From Yponomeuta sedellus (Eukaryota; Arthropoda; Insecta; Lepidoptera; Yponomeutidae), in contig OW203732.1 of assembly GCA_934045075.1 (NCBI GenBank), positions 6,303,501-6,367,500 on the forward strand: a stretch of DNA of 64,000 nt, given 5' to 3'. Under the pieces are notes generated by a model. It searched no databases, was not told the DNA's origin, and worked only from the letters and a program-made list of their open reading frames with translations. Positions 35,201 through 44,900 of the stretch are shown one piece after another (within the stretch, counting starts at the first letter, position 1; each line of letters opens with the position of its first letter). The position numbers and the translations under genes were made by a program.

Positions 35201-37879
35201 AGACTTTGAGGAACGTCTTGGAATACGGGTGTAAGCCTGTTCTCTTTCACTCCAACCCATCCGGTCGTTTCCGTCGCATTTGCAACCCAGTCTTGGCCCT
35301 AATCAGTGGCTACCTTAGTCCACTGATCGTTTTCCCACCTAACCAAATGCCTCGCCCAACTCCAGGTTAGCTGTACGATTCGTGTGCCTATCTTTGACTT
35401 TGGTTTTTGGCCGAATGTCGACGTAAGTCGTCTGATACCGCTTTAACCGCCGCCGATCCACCCACCGTTTGTCGAGCAGCAGCTTCTTGTAGACGTCTAT
35501 AGCCTCCTGGTAGTGCGCGCGCAGGTAGTGGACGGAGGCCAAGCAGAGCTGGTCCTCGGCCACTGCGCGCAGCTGCGCGTGGGCTGCCATCAGGGAATCT
35601 TCATCGCCCAACTTGTGCGCCAGATGGAATTGGATGCGGCTCTGCATGACGCAAGAGTATCTTTAACCACTTGTGCTGAATACTAAGGTCTGTCGAAACT
35701 GAACGGTGCTAAGCTAATAATGTAAGATTAAGATTATATTACACCAAATTAATGGATAAGAAATGTACAAATAAACAAATACCTACCTACGAGATTGTAT
35801 GATCGAACTAAAACCGTCGTCAGCACTGCACATTGCAGCTTAATTCTGGATTCACTTACATACTAAGTGAATCCGGAATGAAGTTAATAACGTAATATGA
35901 TTTTAATATCATTTAAGCATTGTACCTAGAATGAAAATACATACCTAAGTGCGCACGCCCTTATGCACCGCAAGAACATCTTGCATTGCATAAAGGCGTG
36001 CGTGCACTTGGGAGTATCTAGAGAAATTTTACCAACTTAAAGGCACTATCACTATCAATATCAAAATGAAGTAGATTATGTAAAAAAAAGGACAAAAGGG
36101 TACTTGACACTTACTTTGAGTGCACAGTTTGGAGCCTTCTCTATCATCTCTTGGGATTCCTTGTACATGCCTTAGAAATAAAATAGCATTACGTTAGTTT
36201 TAAAACCTATGTACACAAATCCCGTGGGATAATTGGTGGTATGCGAGGTTGTTTCGGTAAAAGATCTCATCAATGTAACAAAATACAGATATTTTTTTCT
36301 AGCCGTCAAGATTTCAGAAAAAGTGTTCAATCTGTTCATTCTGGAGCTCATAAACAGTTAAGAATGCTAATTTGGCGTGGAAAAATAAAAAAAGATTACC
36401 TAAATAACATTCAAGAAATGTTTATATTTCCGCTAAAGCGGGCCCTGCGATCATTTAGACTCTCCTGCAATAAGCCGCTTCACACACAGCCTATTTACCT
36501 TCTCTCAGTGCGAGAGAGAGTAAATACGCCTACCGCGGATTGCCCGTTACCTCCGGCGCTCAAGTTTCTTCACAAAGTTTTCCTCCGCAGTTATTTCTTA
36601 CCTAGATAGAAGTAGCAGACCGCCAGGTCGGTCGGCAGCTGATCCGCAACCATGGTCTCCAGATCAGTAATATCCTTCACTCGCAAATAGGCGTCCAGAG
36701 CAGACCTGTACTCTCCAAGGTGGAACCAGCACCAGGCTGACCACACCTCAACCCAGACGGATTTGTTGCCATCTTGTTTGAGGAACTGGAAGTATCATGT
36801 CATAGTCAGGATATTTCTGGTCGAATTGATATCAATAAAGACGAGTTAAGACATAATATTCTTAAGAACTGTATTTTAGGTAAGACCGTTAACTGAAGAA
36901 AGGGTTTGGACAACTATTTACCTCTCGCTCGCTCGCTTGGAATATTGCCATTAATATTTTTTAATGAATCGCAATGCTCATATTAGATAAACGGATCAAA
37001 TCGCGACGCTGCCGAAACGTGGGGAATTAAGGTGATAACGTTTTACCTAATAAATAAACGCGATTAGACCCGTGTACCTATGTAGGTATCTAATTATGGG
37101 CATTTATAAATTTATAAAACCTATACTAAACTGTAAGTTTACTTACGGTCTTATTTATGAAAACACGATTCCTTATAATAATCCAAAAAGATTTACTAAA
37201 ATGCTCTGTGGTTGAGATTTTACAAGGAAGCAATAAATAAGACTGATATTGTGTAAGAGGTTGAAGAGTAGGTATTTCTTCCGTAAGTCCTCAGGATAGT
37301 TATTTGATTTAAGACGACTTTTGAATAGAAACTAGATTTTAATGGATTTTAAAAGGTGTACAAAACAGATGCTTGCGCTACGTGTCAACAAATCTTACAA
37401 AAGTGGCCGGTAGGCCGCGCAACGAGAGCGTATAGACAACGCCTAGAATAAAGATAATAGCAATTATTACACTATTGTATTTGGCAGGCGCCAACAGAGG
37501 TAAATAGTTATTTAGTCCCTTTCTTTTTATTAACCGTGACACAATTATGTGCAGGCGACGGACGATCAACCTTTACCTGACGTCGTAATGTCGGCTGTAA
37601 TGTAGGTAACTGAATAGAGTACAATGTCGACTTCTCCTACCTCAAGCAACGTAAGCGCGCCGGTATAATCCCGCTTTAAAATAAAGTCTTCCAACTCTGG
37701 GAACTGCTTTTTACCGGAACTACTGCCCGTGCCCGAACGTCCATCTGCTGCTGGTTTCGACCTCGAGAGGATCTGAAATTTTCATGATACAATCCATATG
37801 TTATGTCTTCAGGTGAGTAATAGTAAGTAGGTACTAACCTATTTATCTTTAATTGAAATATTTTAAAATAACTTACCAT
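23221..37879 (-). CDS. TTC26: IFT56 / TTC26 (DYF-13), complete 14-exon gene
   Basis: Minus-strand coding exons in transcript order: 37877-37879, 37641-37772, 36602-36785, 36115-36170, 35466-35641, 32879-33025, 32210-32333, 31012-31191, 30213-30410, 29493-29648, 28792-28898, 27457-27618 and 23221-23263; all have GT-AG borders. I count 13 coding exons here, so the summary's figure of 14 overstates it by one. They join in frame to 555 residues, against about 554 in vertebrates. IFT56 is a TPR-rich IFT-B subunit needed to carry cargo into cilia and flagella. Family landmarks: MILSRSKPA start, [102 protein letters not shown] and the C-terminal [12 protein letters not shown]. Odd points: the start codon is alone in its exon, and the penultimate exon's end is amplified into an array. 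It is head-to-head with CCDC40. Confidence 0.97.
23568..23790. repeat. Decayed copies of the IFT56 84-bp repeat unit
   Basis: 'aactgtaacctaccacatat', 'tatgttgtcggaccacgggt' and 'gcatccgggcccacactgca' align in order with the unit of the array at 26516-27504. A second, weaker copy starts near 23568 (ctaaactgcaacctagcacat-like). They lie just upstream of the last exon in intron 12, about 3 kb from the array. Confidence 0.7.
23892..25389 (-). mobile_element. Tc1/mariner-IS630-type DNA transposon, decayed
   Basis: The ends TAGTCTGATTTTTAATTCCG and the complement of CGGAATGAAAAATCAGACTA form inverted repeats flanked by TA on each side (23890-23891 and 25390-25391), the target site of this superfamily. 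The internal minus-strand frame is a broken DDE transposase (next entry). It lies in the last intron of IFT56. Confidence 0.85.
24162..24930 (-). pseudogene. DDE transposase (IS630/Tc1-like), frameshifted remnant
   Basis: Minus strand, N to [15 protein letters not shown], then a stop, then [34 protein letters not shown] (second catalytic Asp) and [14 protein letters not shown] poly-A slip follows, and the frame resumes with [35 protein letters not shown] (the NPIE region with the third acidic residue) and an acidic tail. The family cuts and pastes DNA at TA. At least one stop and one frameshift make this copy inactive, and the N-terminus was not found. Confidence 0.85.
25385..25570. repeat. 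Further relics of the IFT56 84-bp unit
   Basis: 'ggacataccgcagtacattgt' (start shown only) and 'gtgtaacctagcatataccgg' resemble parts of the array unit but are diverged and out of order. They suggest older rounds of duplication in the same intron. Confidence 0.45.
26270..26436. mobile_element. Non-autonomous Helitron-like element, second copy
   Basis: Shares 'aaaaatgaatcgctgagtat' and 'ggcggtacgaagttcgctgg' with 22850-23040 and ends agctagt. It lies in the last intron of IFT56, directly before the tandem array. Confidence 0.6.
26516..27504 (-). repeat. 12-copy tandem array built from the end of an IFT56 exon plus its splice donor
   Basis: The word atgttgtcgg recurs at 26557, 26641, 26725, 26803, 26881, 26959, 27043, 27127, 27211, 27295, 27379 and 27463. 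The period is 84 bp, except three units of 78 bp. On the minus strand each unit contains the exon end coding [15 protein letters not shown], the donor GTATGT, and an intron-like stretch ending ttttcag. The unit at 27463 overlaps the genuine exon 27457-27618. Because 84 and 78 are multiples of 3, reading through a donor adds 28-residue repeats; the 78-bp units introduce a stop in that frame. Only the first donor is needed for the family-like protein. Confidence 0.95.
28280..28385 (-). mobile_element. LINE-type 3' end ('acccggacttggccccc' family)
   Basis: Contains 'caacccggacttggccccca' and 'gcaggaagagacccgtgcct'. A short truncated copy in an IFT56 intron. Confidence 0.65.
31295..31380 (+). mobile_element. 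tRNA-derived SINE fragment
   Basis: 'cgcgggttcgaatcccggca' followed by 'ttttagcctctaaatgggtt' matches the 3' half of the family at 326-444, 43930 and 54535. It lies in an IFT56 intron. Confidence 0.7.
34195..34370 (+). mobile_element. LINE 3' fragment
   Basis: The reading [14 protein letters not shown] followed by '[14 protein letters not shown]'-like peptide is typical of the C-terminal end of insect LINE ORFs. No intact frame remains. Confidence 0.5.
34782..35231. mobile_element. Harbinger-like MITE in an IFT56 intron
   Basis: The ends cacccgtattctaagacgtt and aacgtcttggaatacgggtg are inverted repeats flanked by TAA on both sides (34779-34781 and 35232-35234). The TWA duplication fits PIF/Harbinger, as for the element at 16832. 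Confidence 0.8.
35843..35879. repeat. Short hairpin, foldback MITE remnant
   Basis: The arms attctggattcactta and taagtgaatccggaat pair with one mismatch around a short loop. They resemble the tips of the foldback element at 17963. Confidence 0.6.
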
Positions 37880-37971
37880 TTTATAGCAATAACTCCGAAA
37901 CTACTAAAATGCACTTAATGTCTTATGTATATATATTGATGTATGATGGGACAATGCTTTGTTGACAATGC

Positions 37972-37985
37972 GTTGCTATGCCAAC
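37972..37985. promoter_or_regulatory. X-box-like RFX site near the IFT56 start
   Basis: GTTGCTATGCCAAC is a two-half-site motif with the central AT. It has one mismatch to RYYNYYWWRRNRAC on either strand. RFX factors use such sites at ciliary genes. Confidence 0.6.
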
Positions 37986-38005
37986 GTCGCGTCGCGTCGG
38001 TACGA

Positions 38006-38031
38006 CTGTGGCCCACTGCAGTGGGCCACAG
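38006..38031. repeat. Perfect 26-bp palindrome in the IFT56 promoter
   Basis: An exact inverted repeat centred on CTGCAG with half CTGTGGCCCACTG. It is GC-rich in an AT-rich setting and 127 bp before the IFT56 ATG. Confidence 0.85.
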
Positions 38032-38212
38032 TGCACTGTGGGTACGACCAAAGAGTAGGTATATAATTTTTTTTTCATAATTTTTTTTTTTTATTTAAAA
38101 ACCACTTTACACAAAGTTACAAAGGGTATGAGAATGTTAAAAATTAATTGGTTTATGTTAAGGATAAAACAATAGGTACGACATAAACGCCAAGTCTCAG
38201 ATTAACATGCTC

Positions 38213-38571
38213 AAAGAAAAAAAAAACCGGTCTAGTGCGGGCCGAACTCGCGCACCGAGGTTTCCGTACCATATCACTTTTTTTGTATATGGAAAGTAAT
38301 AAGTGAGACATACCTACTCGCGTTTGGTCATTTTTTTGTTTTTTGCCAATAGATTCTATAATAAGTGGGTACCACAGCCACGGCAAGTTTGATGCCGGCG
38401 TGCATTAAGTACCTACTATTTTTACAAACAAAAAACGTCGAAGATATTCGAAACATGTTCTGTGAATTTTCATCATTTAACCTGGCTACCTATAACGCTT
38501 CCACAGACAGTGGAGGCAGAGTTATAGGGTCCCGTTTGGGAACCTATTATTCCGGGTACGGAACCCTAAAA
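38213..38571 (-). mobile_element. Dispersed lepidopteran repeat in the shared promoter
   Basis: On the minus strand it begins 'tagggttccgtaccc' and ends 'gggccgcactagaccgg'-like sequence followed by poly-T. This start and end are familiar from a very common lepidopteran repeat; its class is uncertain. Confidence 0.6.
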
Positions 38572-38751
38572 TGCTTGCCCAACATGTCTCACATACAATA
38601 TAGTCACATAAATACCTAATGACAGCTGCACATTTCTAGAGGATTTATTTATGGTTTTGGATTTCGTTACCGGTGGGTTGGTGCAGAGGCTGGCTGATTT
38701 GCATCAAAAAAAGGTTCATGATGCCATAAAAATCTTTAAAAGAAACAATGC

Positions 38752-38769
38752 GTTGCCTAGCCTAGCAAC
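38752..38769. promoter_or_regulatory. X-box half-sites with wide spacing
   Basis: GTTGCCTAGCCTAGCAAC has perfect half-sites GTTGCC and AGCAAC, but they are 6 bp apart, wider than the usual 0-3. It may be a degenerate site next to the better one at 38786. Confidence 0.4.
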
Positions 38770-38785
38770 GCAAATCGCGCGTGAC

Positions 38786-38799
38786 ATCGTCATGGTAAC
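38786..38799 (+). promoter_or_regulatory. X-box RFX site near the CCDC40 start
   Basis: ATCGTCATGGTAAC fits every position of RYYNYYWWRRNRAC. It lies 118 bp before the CCDC40 start codon. Confidence 0.65.
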
Positions 38800-38917
38800 T
38801 GAAAAAAATAAATTAATAACAAATTTGTTATTCCCATGGTTGCTCATTATTTTTGAGTATTCAAATAAAATTAATGTTTAAAGCCCCATAGATTGGATTT
38901 TCGTATTTTCTATAAAG

Positions 38918-41900
38918 ATGTCTGGAACAGATGACGACTTACCATCCACACGTGAGTAGCACTAGAGAAAAGCGCCTAAGCACCAAGTCATTGAGGCTCT
39001 TCTAACTCAACTCTAAGCTTCAAACGTGCTAGTAAACTCTCTGACAGGCACCATTATCTAATCTGTGACCTAGGTATTTAAAAACCTTTCATATGAGGTT
39101 GTGGTTTTATGAGGCGACTTACGAATTAGTTCCGTGATGTGACGCGGATTATTACAAAATCCTTCTACGGAAAAGTGTTCTACTTAGATACGAACAATCT
39201 AGTAAGTTTCTTAATCTTCGAAATCGTCAAAAAAATATCAGCTGTTGGTACCGGTTGGTGGGTAAAGTTGGGGGCGGCGGATACCTAATATATTATTAGG
39301 TAGGTATATTATAGTTGGTAATTTCGGTTGGTGGATAAAGTTGAATCTCAAACTAAAATCTATTAGAAGAGCTGATATTTTTTTCATTTTTTATATATTA
39401 TAAAGCTTAATTAATACTGTTCTATACGGATTTCACTCGTTTTATTATTATTTTACAATTTTCCGACGTTTCGGCACTTTTACAGGTGCCGAGCCAAATT
39501 TCAATAGAGATCGTGGTTGGAACAATCCGGCAGCATGGGAACTGGTGCTTAAGTGCATGAGACCCCCTTGCCAAAAGTGTGACTGTAGAGTTAATTTTAA
39601 TTTCAATTAATACATAATCAATATTTATAAGTTCATGTAATATAATTGGTTTATAAATTTAATTTTAACTTTAATTACTAATAATCAATATTGTTGACTT
39701 TATATAAAATAATTGGTTTACCTATTTTGGAACGTAACTTCATAATTAACTTTTGTAATTTTTGGCGAGGGTAGTAAACTAACAGTTAATGCTTTCAAAA
39801 AGACGCCAGTCACCTCAGTCATCCGAGACCACGGCACCTGTAAAAGTGCCGAAACGTCGGAAAATTTTAAAATAATAATAAAACGAGTGAAATCCGTATA
39901 AAAACAGTTTTAATTATGTATAGTGCTCGTGGTAACTTTAGAAAATACTATATTATAAAGCTTTCATAGTGCGGAACATTTTTGTGGAAGAAGATGTGAA
40001 GGTCGTATTAGTATTTTTTAATAATTATGTATGAGTCGGTTGTATACTTACAACACATTGTTATGTGCTGTAAGTATACAACACAGTAAGTAGGTTTACA
40101 CTTAAGTATAAGATGGAGTTGGTCTTATACCTACCTAATATTATTCACGAATGGCATAACCACCTTAAGTTTCAAAGGACATTTCTGACGGTTAGTTTCT
40201 GAATTGAGAATGTCGCTAAGTCAATTCTTAAGTAACGTTCGGTCACGCTCTTTTCTGGGACATTCCAAGAGACAGCACTATAGTTAACGAATTCCTTAGC
40301 GAAATTCTCAATTTAGAAACCGACCCTTAAATACCCAGAACAGAGGGAGGGAACTACTAAAGAAGCAATGTGTTGTATTTTTTTCAGCGTTTTCAGGAAC
40401 GGAGTTACACTTACAATCCTTGGGTAAGTCAAAAGCCTGAGCAACATAAAGCTTTATCTTTGATCCTTATGGATTAGCTTAGCACCCCTTGAAGAATGAT
40501 TTTGGTGAAGACTCATACGAATGTGAAATCAGAATTGCCCATTCACATTTTTATAGCACAATGGGACTTACTGCAAATATCTCCCTAAAAGCCGCGGCAG
40601 TATAGTCGATAGCTTCATTAAAATAATTGCTTCTATGTACTCGTATGTACTTTTGCAGCAACGTCAGCAGCCTCAGAGGACGGACGGTCTACATGTAAGT
40701 TACTCAATACTATAAACTAAATAATTCTTAGATAGGCTCTTTATTTACATATCTCATCCATGGTTGATGGTTGTACGTATTGAACGTAGTAAGAAAATTT
40801 GCAGTTCAAAGTGAACGTAAAACTACAGAACAGAACATACGAGTACAACTGACAAGTGTTGTATGTTCAGTGCCAAGTGTAGGAAAAACCGAACAAGTCT
40901 CTTATCTCGTTATAGTAGCAGAGCTCTATGTAACTACATAGATTCATCACTTGAGTTAAGCAACAACAGGCGCTGTCAGGTGCGGAATGGGTGACCGTCC
41001 CGTGACCGCTGGTGGCATTTTTCCGAGCGCTTCCGGGCTTCGCAAGGCACGTTAAGCCGTTGGTGCCGGCTGTTATGTAATGACAGTCGTCCAGCCATTT
41101 CAGAGGCCATATGGGCGGCTCGATACTATTCTCTACCAACCCGGACATGGCCCCCGTGGTTGAGTGTGGCCTAACCTTCCTGTGATGTGGAAAGAGAGGC
41201 TGAATTATATTTTTTATTGAGGTCTTGTGGTTTCTTCAGCTTCATCAGCAGCGGCGGAGATCCAACCGGGCGCGGAAGAAGCGCGGTCCACAGCAGCCGC
41301 AGGTAACTGAAACCTTGCCTATCTCTTTTATTGGTCGACTAGTAGATGATTATGGTATTAATTCCACCGCAATGCTCTTGTATTTGTTGATAAACTTACA
41401 GCCAAAGAGTATATAAGATAAGATAAGAATAGTCTTTCTTGTACACCAGGAAAATATAAACAAAAAATAATTACAAAGATACAGTACAATTGCCGGCCTT
41501 ATTGCTTAGAGCAATTTCTTCCAGACAACCTACAATGGAGAGTTGCTGAAGGAAAAGTGTATATAATCACTTGCTTACAGCTGCATCCCAGACGGCTAGG
41601 CTGATACAACAATTTGATAGAAATTTAAATACTGAATTTTAGTACAATTTTATTTAGACATCATTTAAGTACAATACAATGTTATAAATTGCCTTTAGCT
41701 TTTATGTGTAAAAAACTAGGTACCTTCCTTCCTGAGTCTCAAAAAAGCACAATTTAGAAGAATGCTTAAAAAGCGCTTTCTTAGCAGTTCGTAAACCCAT
41801 CATAAATTTCTGACTCGGAAAGTACTATCGACATCGACACTTTTGATTGTGTATGTACATTGTGTAAGATTAGATATCTATAACAGTTGTTACTATGAGC

Positions 41901-44900
41901 TTGCCGATAAACGGCATTAGCAACGATGTAATTGTTTTTTTTTTCACGTTTTCTTGTGAATGAATAAAAATAATATGTAGTTGCCGTGACGTCACGCACT
42001 GTGATGGGTGTTTCAGTCAAAATGACTGAAAGCAGTATTATAATCTTTTATTGAAAAAATCTTTCGTCATGCCTATTGTTTACTGCTATTATTCTGTGCC
42101 TTATCCCCAGTTTCTCGTACATTAACAATCTGTTAATCTACTGTTAACAGCTGTCAAATGTTTTTTCTGTATGCACTTTGGCCAATTGACAGCTGTTAAC
42201 AGTAGATTAACGGCTTGTTAGTGTGCCAGAAACCGGGGGTGTGATGTAATGCTTTGTTTACGTGTGTGTCTAAAGGGGCTTCTAAACGGGCCATATTTTT
42301 ACTGCAATATGTGGCCGACAACTATTGGTGTCCCCCTCCTACTCACATGTTAGAGAAAGACACTAAGTTGTCGGTCACACTGTGTAACCTCGCCATTAAG
42401 GATATAAATGATCTATCTTCCTTCGCCAGCTCCCCCGCCAGACCCACCATCACGAGAATGCGGCTGCACGTTCACTGACTCGTCGCCTTCGTCACCAGTC
42501 TCGCCCAACTGCGTCTGTCCGAGGGACGAGCACGACATCGTAATACACACGGAGGATTGCCTGCTGTGGAAGAATGAGCGGATCATCTTCCCACATGTAA
42601 TTTCCCTCGCCCGCTGTGGGGCACGATCTCTTCCAGCATCGCAGGAAGGTTAGGCCATACTAACTGCCACACCACGGGGGCCGTACTTACTTACTTACTT
42701 ACCATACTCCAACACCGGGTTGGTGGAGGATTGTAAGACAGTGGCAGGCCTTACTGTCAGAAGTTATCAAACCGCCTATGAGGCCTCTGACATGGATTAA
42801 CGACTGCCATTACATGACAGCCGGCACAAACGCCTTATCGTGCCTTGCGAAGCACGGAAGCGCTCGGAGAAAAGGCCACTAGCGGTAGTCACGGCACGGT
42901 CACCCATCCCTCACCTGAGCGCGCTTGTTGTTGCTTAACTCGAGTGATTGGTTCTAATCGCTTGGTACGACTAGGCCACGAGCGCTTCAACTGTATTTCA
43001 TGAAGCCCGAATGTGAACAGTACTAAACATTTTTGAACTAAAACTTTCGTAAGCACTTTAGTCCGGATCTACTTACGGGTGTTGTTATATCGGAAAAGTC
43101 CGACCAGGTTTCGCTCCGATTCGCAGATTACCATGATTAAGCTCTGCGAATCGGAGCGAAACCTGGTCGGACTATTCCGATATAACAACACCCGTAAGTA
43201 GATCCGGACTAAAAGTCTACAAAGTACTACACATCATAAAAGTCCCTTCGGGAATCTACGTCCGCGCAGAGTAGGAAGAAGTGTAACGAAAGTACCCGAA
43301 GCTATAAGTACATTCAGCATGATCTTTAACCGATGCTGTTAAGGTGCAGAATTGATTGCCGCAGTAGCGCTACCATTTCGCTCACACTAATATTGCCAAA
43401 CTAATAGATGACGTTGCATCAACCAATAGCACTAAAGGCGCGCGGCCTGCCATAAAATGGAACTATCTGATTGGTCGATCAACTTGCCGCATATCCAAAA
43501 TTTGGTCATCTGCGCAGGTACATCCGCGAGACTTATTTCTTGTGTAGCACTGTACCTACTTGATTAATTTTGAACTAAGTCCAGATCTCGAGGGATTGAG
43601 CTAGAAGGTAAAAAGCTATTTTACGCAAACAGTTATGCGCTTATTTGCGGCGCTACGTGTTGCTAACTAGTACCACCTATGAAAAAAATCATATCTTTTA
43701 TAACGCGTGTTTCGAAAAAGTGAACATCATAAAAATTTTACTATTTTTAGAATCTACTGACAAGAACCCTGGTCCAAGAATCTAGAACTTTAAAGCAGTT
43801 TCGCCAAAATGGCCGTTTATTAGCGAAAATCGATTCAAGTCCTAGATTGTTGATCCTAGATTCAAGACTGTAGGTTCTAAAAAATAGTTGTCACAGTTGC
43901 TAAGATATCAGATATCTTTATATTATTTTTTAATGCACTAACCCGTGCTAAGGACAATTTAAAAACCTATTTAGAGGCCAAAAATTCCACCCATGCCGGG
44001 ATTCGAACCATCGACCTCTGGCTATCCGTGCCAGCGCTCTTTTCAACTGAGCTAATGGGCTTTTGGCCTCTAAATAGGTTTTTATATCAGATATCTTAAC
44101 AACTGTGCAACTATTTTAGTTTGTTCACTGGTTTGTTCATTCGTTCACTTTTTGGAAAAAAAAACTTATCATAACACAAGTTATGATTTTTATTCTATTT
44201 ATTATAAATTGATTATATACTAAACGGGGTCTAATCGCGATTATCTATTAGATAAAACGTGATTACCCTAATTCTCGAACTTAATTACGTTTTACTTAAC
44301 AAATAAATCGTTTTTAGACCCGTTTAGTATATAACTACGTATGTAGCTATGAGCATCGCGTCATCAAGAAATACCACCCCGTATTCGGCGGTCCCGTCGC
44401 CGGTGTGGCCAAACTGTCAGCACATGCTGAGTCGGAACCCGTTTGCATATGCCACACACACATTGAAACATTTTCAGCATTCGTCCCTATCTCACCAATA
44501 GGTACTTACTGTACCGCACAACTGAGTTATGTTTGTATCACTATTCTGTATGTTTACGTTTTGTCAATGTCAACTCTGTACTGTTAATTTGTGATGTAAT
44601 ATGTGATGATGATATATTTATACCTACATGTGTGTGTCTTATGGAAATAAATCTTTTATCTATCTATCAAACTGCGTCTGTCCGAGAGACGGGCACGTCA
44701 TATAGGATTAGATTAATAACTAAAATGTCTATTAACGGCCCCGTATGTTATTTACTAGCTGCATTATGGTATTCTATCTGTATATTATCTCGAATCATTT
44801 TACCCGCCCCTAATATATCGGGACGCTCTAGGTTTGGGCCTCTAAAGGAAGTCTGTCTGTTTAGGAACTGGAGGGTTGCGAGTGCAAGGATGGACCGCCG

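Larger units (their letters stand above)
37880..38917. promoter_or_regulatory. Bidirectional intergenic region between IFT56 and CCDC40
   Basis: 1,038 bp separate the two divergent start codons. X-box-like sites lie 93 bp from the IFT56 ATG and about 119 bp from the CCDC40 ATG. A dispersed repeat of about 360 bp (38213-38571) occupies the middle. The layout suggests one ancestral shared ciliary promoter, now split by an insertion. Confidence 0.7.

Noticed and set aside
36241..36609. 122-codon plus-strand open frame
   Set aside because: It lies in an IFT56 intron, has no motif, and ends at the border of an IFT56 exon on the other strand.
40671..40694. Alternative acceptor (cctcag) for CCDC40 exon 3
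   Set aside because: Phase also fits, but the upstream tttttgcag site at 40658 has the better pyrimidine tract; left as a possible alternative.
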